The position numbers and the translations under genes were made by a program. A stretch of 64,000 nt of DNA. It comes from Ruminococcus flavefaciens. GTDB taxonomy: Bacteria > Bacillota > Clostridia > Oscillospirales > Ruminococcaceae. Below the pieces are notes generated by a model, which worked only from the letters and a program-made list of their open reading frames with translations, did not search any database and had not been told where the DNA came from. The stretch covers positions 1 through 64,000 of the forward strand of contig CACXEJ010000013.1 in NCBI GenBank assembly GCA_902766595.1, given 5' to 3'. Shown one piece after another: positions 60,143 through 64,000 of the stretch. Every line of letters starts with the position of its first letter. Position 1 is the stretch's first letter.

Positions 60143-60692
60143 TGCAGAGCACCATCCTTTCTTCTGTTACTATTGAATTGACCTTCAGATCGTGAGGTTC
60201 AAGCGGGAGTTCGTTCACGATCATAGCGTCATATGCGACTGCTATCGTATAAACGCAGGGATTATCTGAAAGAAAACGGTCGTAAAAACCGCCGCCGTAG
60301 CCGAGACGTCCACCATCCGGCGTAAAGGCGAGCCCGGGCACGATACACACTGTTTTATCAGTTATCTGCGGCTGGGGTAGCGTAAGATCCGGTTCTGGTA
60401 TGCCGTAGCTTCCCTCGCTGAGCTGTGTGAGCGAGCTGACATAATGGAAGGTCATATGACCATTTTTGCCGCAGCGCGGAAAAGCGATAGTCTTGTTTCT
60501 GAGAAGCAGCATCTCTGCAAGCCTGAAGGTGTTTATCTCTGAGCCGAACGAAGCATACAGCAGTATAGTGTCAGCTTCAAGCAAACGCTCGATCCTGAGC
60601 AGTCTTGAAGCGATAGTAGCGTCCTTTTCAGGTGAGTTCAGCTCTTTTCTCAGCGCTGAGAATTCCTTTCGGAGAGTCTTTTTGTCCTGCAT
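60135..60692 (-). CDS. 5-formyltetrahydrofolate cyclo-ligase
   Basis: The protein is 185 aa. LRKEFSALRKEL near the N terminus, YASFGSEINTF, and PGLAFTPDGGRLGYGGGFYDRFL identify this ATP-dependent enzyme, which converts 5-formyl-THF to 5,10-methenyl-THF. It shares an operon with thyX, which consumes 5,10-methylene-THF, a sensible folate pairing. A 1-nt gap separates it from the DJ-1 gene. Confidence 0.93.
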   Translation of the reverse strand: MQDKKTLRKEFSALRKELNSPEKDATIASRLLRIERLLEADTILLYASFGSEINTFRLAEMLLLRNKTIAFPRCGKNGHMTFHYVSSLTQLSEGSYGIPEPDLTLPQPQITDKTVCIVPGLAFTPDGGRLGYGGGFYDRFLSDNPCVYTIAVAYDAMIVNELPLEPHDLKVNSIVTEERMVLCNE

Positions 60693-60693
60693 C

Positions 60694-61236
60694 TCAGAAG
60701 CACATTATAGCCTTGCGCTGACGGTCGCTCTCAGCCTTTGAAACTGCCTTTTCAACGAGCTTGAGACCGAACTCGACTGCCGTACCTGCACCTCTTGAGG
60801 TGATGAAGCAGCCGTCCTCGGCAACAGGCTCGGTACCGGTCAGAGCGCCCTCGAGCTGAGTCTCGAAGCCTTCGTAGCAAACGGCTTTTCTGCCATTGAG
60901 GAGCCCCTTGTGTCCGAGGATAGACGGAGCAGCGCAGATAGCTCCGATGTATTTATTGTTTTTGACGCAGAAGTCGATAGCTGCCTGAACGTACTGCGAC
61001 TTTTCGAGGTTTAGAGTTCCGGGCATACCGCCGGGGAGAACGATCATCTCGAGCTCGTCGTTGAGGGGAGCTTCCTGCGCGATAGTATCAGTCATAAATG
61101 TAATGCCGTGAGAGCCGGTAACAACGCTGTCTCCGACGCCGACCGTAACTACCTTACAGCCGCTTCTTCTGAGAAGGTCGATAGGAGCGATAGCCTCGGT
61201 CTCTTCAAAACCGTCGGCGAGAAATACATAGATCAT
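60694..61236 (-). CDS. DJ-1/PfpI-family protein (YajL-like)
   Basis: The protein is 180 aa with the nucleophile elbow AICAAP containing the conserved cysteine (about residue 100) and VLPGGMPGT; DGFEETEAI holds the conserved glutamate. Family members act as deglycases, chaperones or glyoxalase-type enzymes; the exact one is not deducible. It is the third gene of the thyX operon (12-nt gap upstream). Confidence 0.92.
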   Translation of the reverse strand: MIYVFLADGFEETEAIAPIDLLRRSGCKVVTVGVGDSVVTGSHGITFMTDTIAQEAPLNDELEMIVLPGGMPGTLNLEKSQYVQAAIDFCVKNNKYIGAICAAPSILGHKGLLNGRKAVCYEGFETQLEGALTGTEPVAEDGCFITSRGAGTAVEFGLKLVEKAVSKAESDRQRKAIMCF

Positions 61237-61248
61237 AGTTTAGTCCTT

Positions 61249-62136
61249 TCATTTGAATGTAACGATATTTTTCATCAGGAGGAAAGCCGGGTGGTAGGAG
61301 AGCTTTGACTTTCTCAGTCCCTCCAGTCCCATATCCTCCTCGCGGTTGATATATCTGAAGTCCGCAGCAGCAGACTTTGCAAAGCAATTGTTTATGCCGG
61401 CGTATATGCCGGGATATGAAGTGTCAGCCTTTTCGATGTGAATGCAGAATGTCTCGGAGTTGAGCTGCTCACCGATAGTCAGGGCAGCGATCCTGTCATC
61501 AATGCGGATTATGCCTCCGCTGAGACCGAGCTCTCTGAAATAGCTGAAAAACGTGTTTATAGCAAACTGCTCAACAGTAAGTGAGTAGTCATCGCTTGAT
61601 CTGCCGTTGTAGGTCTCGGTGCAGAATGCGATACACTCATCGGTGTTGATGTCGGTAATGGATTCAAACCGGTAGCTCAGCCGGTTGAAATTGGCAAGAT
61701 GATTGCGCTTTGAGTGATACTTTTTACCCGGGAGCTCGATCAGGTCGGAGACATTATAGATGTAGTCCGAACCGTCCCTGTCAGGCTCAACAGTAAATTC
61801 TCCGGTGAAAAGCTCATTCAGGATATCGAGACTGCGCTCGGTCACTCCTGTGAGAACGAGCGGCTTGCCGAGCTTGGAGGTGAACCGCCTGAGCTCACCG
61901 ATAACATCAGCGTAGTCCGAACCGCCGGCAGGAAAAGCACATCTCGGAACCCCGTCCTCAGTGTCAAATCCGCAGCAGATGTAGAAATCCTTGTAAAAAG
62001 CTATCTTATAGCCGGCAAGTCTGCGCCACGCCATATTGTTGGCAAAGCTGTATTCGCAGCCCATAAAGTCTGATCGCCGCAAAGCAGCCGTGACCGTTTC
62101 CTTGTCAGAAATATCAATTTCTCTGAATTCGAGCAT
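61249..62136 (-). CDS. DUF2156 protein (LPG-synthetase-like GNAT fold)
   Basis: The protein is 295 aa and matches DUF2156, related to the soluble half of lysylphosphatidylglycerol synthase. The segment GKKYHSKRNHLANF and the C-terminal INREEDMGLEGLRKSKLSYHPAFL are typical. It probably transfers an aminoacyl or acyl group, but the substrate is unknown. It is the second gene of the operon, 14 nt after thyX. Confidence 0.88.
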   Translation of the reverse strand: MLEFREIDISDKETVTAALRRSDFMGCEYSFANNMAWRRLAGYKIAFYKDFYICCGFDTEDGVPRCAFPAGGSDYADVIGELRRFTSKLGKPLVLTGVTERSLDILNELFTGEFTVEPDRDGSDYIYNVSDLIELPGKKYHSKRNHLANFNRLSYRFESITDINTDECIAFCTETYNGRSSDDYSLTVEQFAINTFFSYFRELGLSGGIIRIDDRIAALTIGEQLNSETFCIHIEKADTSYPGIYAGINNCFAKSAAADFRYINREEDMGLEGLRKSKLSYHPAFLLMKNIVTFK

Positions 62137-62150
62137 CAGTACCTCCGGGC

Positions 62151-62921
62151 TCAGTTCTTCTTGAAGCTCTCAAAATACTTCCTCACTTCTTTCATTTTAC
62201 CGCAGGTCATTTTACCCTCAGGACATTTACCGCTTGCAACGCAGGAAGGTCCGGCGGAGGCAAAAATTGCAGGAGCAGCTTCAAGACATAGACGGAGCAT
62301 TTCGTTGGCAACAGCTCTTATCTCCCACTGTGCACGGTTGCAGCAGCGGTGCTCGAAGAAATTGAAGAGCGATCTGACATTCATAGTTACGATGATCTTG
62401 GTCTCACAGGCATTCGGAAGCAGAAAACGCGCGTCCTCATTTGCGAGCTTTCGCGCCTTTGAAGCGGCAGTCTTTTCATCAACACCCTCAGCTATGAGCT
62501 GAGCTTTGTTCTTCTCGGTGAGGAGGTCAGCTATCTTCTCGTAGCTCTTCTGAATATCAGCGACAGTCTTGTCGAATTCGGCTTTAGCTTCAGGAATATC
62601 GGCGATAGACGGGGGAGTGATGAACTCAAAGCCGTTTTCGTTGACGTAACGCTGGCTCTTCTGTGAATATGAAGCGATCCTGTGGCGGACGAGCTGGTGT
62701 GAACAGGCACGCGAGATACCCTCAATGCCGAAGGTAAAGCTGACGTGTTCCATAACGCTCTCGTGACCGATAGAGACAAGCATTTCGATAAAGCTGCGGG
62801 TCTTATCTTCGGTGAGACCTTCCCTGAGAGAGGAAATATCGCTGCTTGAATAGCAGAGCTTTGCAGCAGTAGCTACGGTTTTCTCCGGTTCAGGCGTATG
62901 AGCGATAAGTTCGACTTTCAT
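62151..62921 (-). CDS. thyX: FAD-dependent thymidylate synthase ThyX
   Basis: The protein is 256 aa. The ThyX signature RHRIASYSQKSQRYV (RHRxxSxxxxSxR) and ELIAHTPEPEKTV at the N terminus are clear. It makes dTMP from dUMP using methylene-THF and FAD, without ThyA. The start at 62921 is preceded by GGGAGG; the frame from 62936 is less supported. It leads the six-gene minus-strand operon. Confidence 0.95.
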   Translation of the reverse strand: MKVELIAHTPEPEKTVATAAKLCYSSSDISSLREGLTEDKTRSFIEMLVSIGHESVMEHVSFTFGIEGISRACSHQLVRHRIASYSQKSQRYVNENGFEFITPPSIADIPEAKAEFDKTVADIQKSYEKIADLLTEKNKAQLIAEGVDEKTAASKARKLANEDARFLLPNACETKIIVTMNVRSLFNFFEHRCCNRAQWEIRAVANEMLRLCLEAAPAIFASAGPSCVASGKCPEGKMTCGKMKEVRKYFESFKKN

Positions 62922-62954
62922 AAAAAGACCTCCCACAAAAATACATATATTAAT

Positions 62955-62983
62955 ATTCTACCATTTTTCGGGGTGCAAGTCAA
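62955..62983 (-). promoter_or_regulatory. Promoter of the thyX operon
   Basis: On the minus strand TTGACT (plus 62978-62983), 17-nt spacer, TAGAAT (62955-62960). Confidence 0.7.
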
Positions 62984-63065
62984 GGAAATACAGAAAATAT
63001 TAATTTAATTACATAATTACTTTATGAAAAAATGTGAAAAAATGCAGAAAAATTTAAATTTGCTA

Positions 63066-63145
63066 TGGACAAACACAAAAAAATGTAGTATAATAATACA
63101 GTATTTGAAATTTGGACTAATTTTGTCCCGCAGGAAAAATCCTGC
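63066..63145 (+). promoter_or_regulatory. Promoter and leader hairpin of the final lipoprotein gene
   Basis: TGGACA (63066-63071), 17-nt spacer, TATAAT (63089-63094). The leader has a hairpin GCAGGA (63130-63135) / TCCTGC (63140-63145) ahead of CGGAGGA. Confidence 0.6.
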
Positions 63146-63176
63146 AATCACCATATCTATAATCGGAGGAATTATA

Positions 63177-64000
63177 ATGAAACATTTCAGTAAGCTCACT
63201 GCCGCAGCCGCTGCTGTGATCCTTGCAGCTACTTCAGCCGGATGCAGTGCGCCCGGTGCAATTACTATCGGAAGCGGTACAAAGAATGCTGTTACAATAG
63301 ACGGATACGATGTCCGCTCAGGTATTTTTATATTCAACGAGCTTCAGGCATATAACGAAGCATATTACAAGATCTATCAGGAGAGCGGAAGTGCTCCGAG
63401 CAACAGCGACATTCAGGACGCTAAGATCGAAGATCTCGATTCTGAGGACTGGATCCAGAACAAGGCTACTGATTACTGCAAGCAGTATGTAGGTATACTC
63501 CGTGAATTTGAGAAGGTCGGCGAAGAGCTCAGCGCTGACGATCTCAAGAAGATCAACGATGCAGTTGATGCAGCTAAGGATCAGACGATCTACAAGGATA
63601 ACGGCGTTGGCGAGAAGTCTCTCAAGGACGTTTACACAGTAAGCTATATGCAGAGCCAGCTCTTCAAGCACTATTACGGCATCGACAAAGAGTACGGCTG
63701 CTCTGAGGACGACCTCAAGAAGTATTATGAGGACAATACTGCAAGAATAAAGTATCTCTCAGTTTCACTCACTGACAGTGACGGAAAGAAGCTCGAGGGC
63801 GACGATCTCAAGGAAGTAACTGACCTTGTTGACAAGTATGTCAAGGAGATCAATGCCGAAACAACAAACGAGGCTAAGTTCAAGAAGTTCGACGAGATCA
63901 AGGAAAAGTACAATGAGTACACAACTAAGAAGCAGGAAGAAGCTGCTGCTGCTCAGGCTGCTGCAAACGGCGAGACGACTACTTCTTCGATAACAACATC
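63177..64000 (+). CDS. SurA/PrsA-like lipoprotein, partial (runs off the window)
   Basis: The frame opens with MKHFSKLTAAAAAVILAATSAGCSAPGAI, giving a signal peptide and lipobox TSAGC, and it is still open at 64000 (274 codons). The region after the lipobox (VTIDGYDVRSGIFIFNELQAYNEAYY...) resembles the SurA_N helical chaperone domain that precedes a parvulin domain in PrsA-type foldases. The last visible part is Ala/Gln/Glu- and Thr-rich. A foldase role is inferred; no parvulin domain is visible yet. ATG 63177 follows GGAGGA. Confidence 0.7.
   Translation, partial: MKHFSKLTAAAAAVILAATSAGCSAPGAITIGSGTKNAVTIDGYDVRSGIFIFNELQAYNEAYYKIYQESGSAPSNSDIQDAKIEDLDSEDWIQNKATDYCKQYVGILREFEKVGEELSADDLKKINDAVDAAKDQTIYKDNGVGEKSLKDVYTVSYMQSQLFKHYYGIDKEYGCSEDDLKKYYEDNTARIKYLSVSLTDSDGKKLEGDDLKEVTDLVDKYVKEINAETTNEAKFKKFDEIKEKYNEYTTKKQEEAAAAQAAANGETTTSSITT

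Noticed and set aside
1..64000. Prophage, insertion sequence or integrative element
   Set aside because: No transposase, integrase, phage structural gene or flanking direct repeats were seen; tRNA genes at 49.8-50.1 kb show no adjacent integrase.

Overview
The window looks like chromosomal DNA from a fibre-degrading Ruminococcus (Firmicutes, Clostridia), close to R. flavefaciens or R. albus. Four secreted proteins end in type-I-like dockerin modules: an M4 protease, a GH44 glucanase, a GH43/CBM enzyme and an M23/SH3 protein. Base composition is moderate, Shine-Dalgarno sites are strong, and many promoters are near-consensus TTGACA-N17-TATAAT. A T-box leader and Gram-positive gene families (ThyX, BceRSAB, DUF4364) fit the same picture. 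Genus assignment is inference; no rRNA gene is present. I see no insertion sequence, prophage or CRISPR array.

Left part (1-8.3 kb): a T-box leader runs off the left edge on the minus strand. Next come a probable Re-citrate synthase / isopropylmalate-type synthase with its GntR regulator, a HAD hydrolase, two GGDEF genes (the second broken by an in-frame amber codon) and a dockerin-bearing thermolysin-like protease. 8.3-15.7 kb (minus strand) holds a BceRS-BceAB-type antimicrobial-peptide sensing and export module and a FIST-EAL phosphodiesterase. 16.0-20.6 kb is a three-gene signalling operon: a GGDEF protein, a YesM-like membrane protein lacking kinase motifs, and a solute-binding lipoprotein.

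20.6-29.6 kb is the plant-polymer region: an esterase lipoprotein, an XRE regulator next to a GH44-CBM-dockerin enzyme, a possible small RNA, a 6-7 TM GGDEF protein and a GH43-CBM6-CBM-dockerin enzyme. 29.7-34.8 kb is a second ABC transporter plus two-component module. 34.8-41.3 kb holds a SpoU methyltransferase, an unusual U32-like protein carrying a Pro/Gly/Met-rich tandem repeat, a CAT-fold acyltransferase, a DUF1858 protein, the M23-SH3-dockerin protein and a ThrE-type exporter.

41.3-48.6 kb (minus strand) is the most interesting block. An ExbB/TolQ-like plus split ExbD-like membrane triad sits upstream of an operon encoding a TerB-N protein, a BrxD-like (DUF2791) ATPase, an ArsC/Spx-like protein and an Lhr-like helicase. 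It resembles a DNA-processing or defence island. Next to it is a SAM methyltransferase behind a structured leader with a 12-codon mini-ORF. tRNA-Leu(CAA) and tRNA-Ala(CGC) follow.

The right part is mostly housekeeping: a SulP transporter, a GH25 lysozyme lipoprotein, aroA-aroC-DUF4364-HD hydrolase on the plus strand, and a six-gene minus-strand operon led by thyX (thyX, DUF2156, DJ-1/PfpI, 5-formyl-THF cyclo-ligase, mltG, U32). The window ends inside a SurA/PrsA-like lipoprotein gene.
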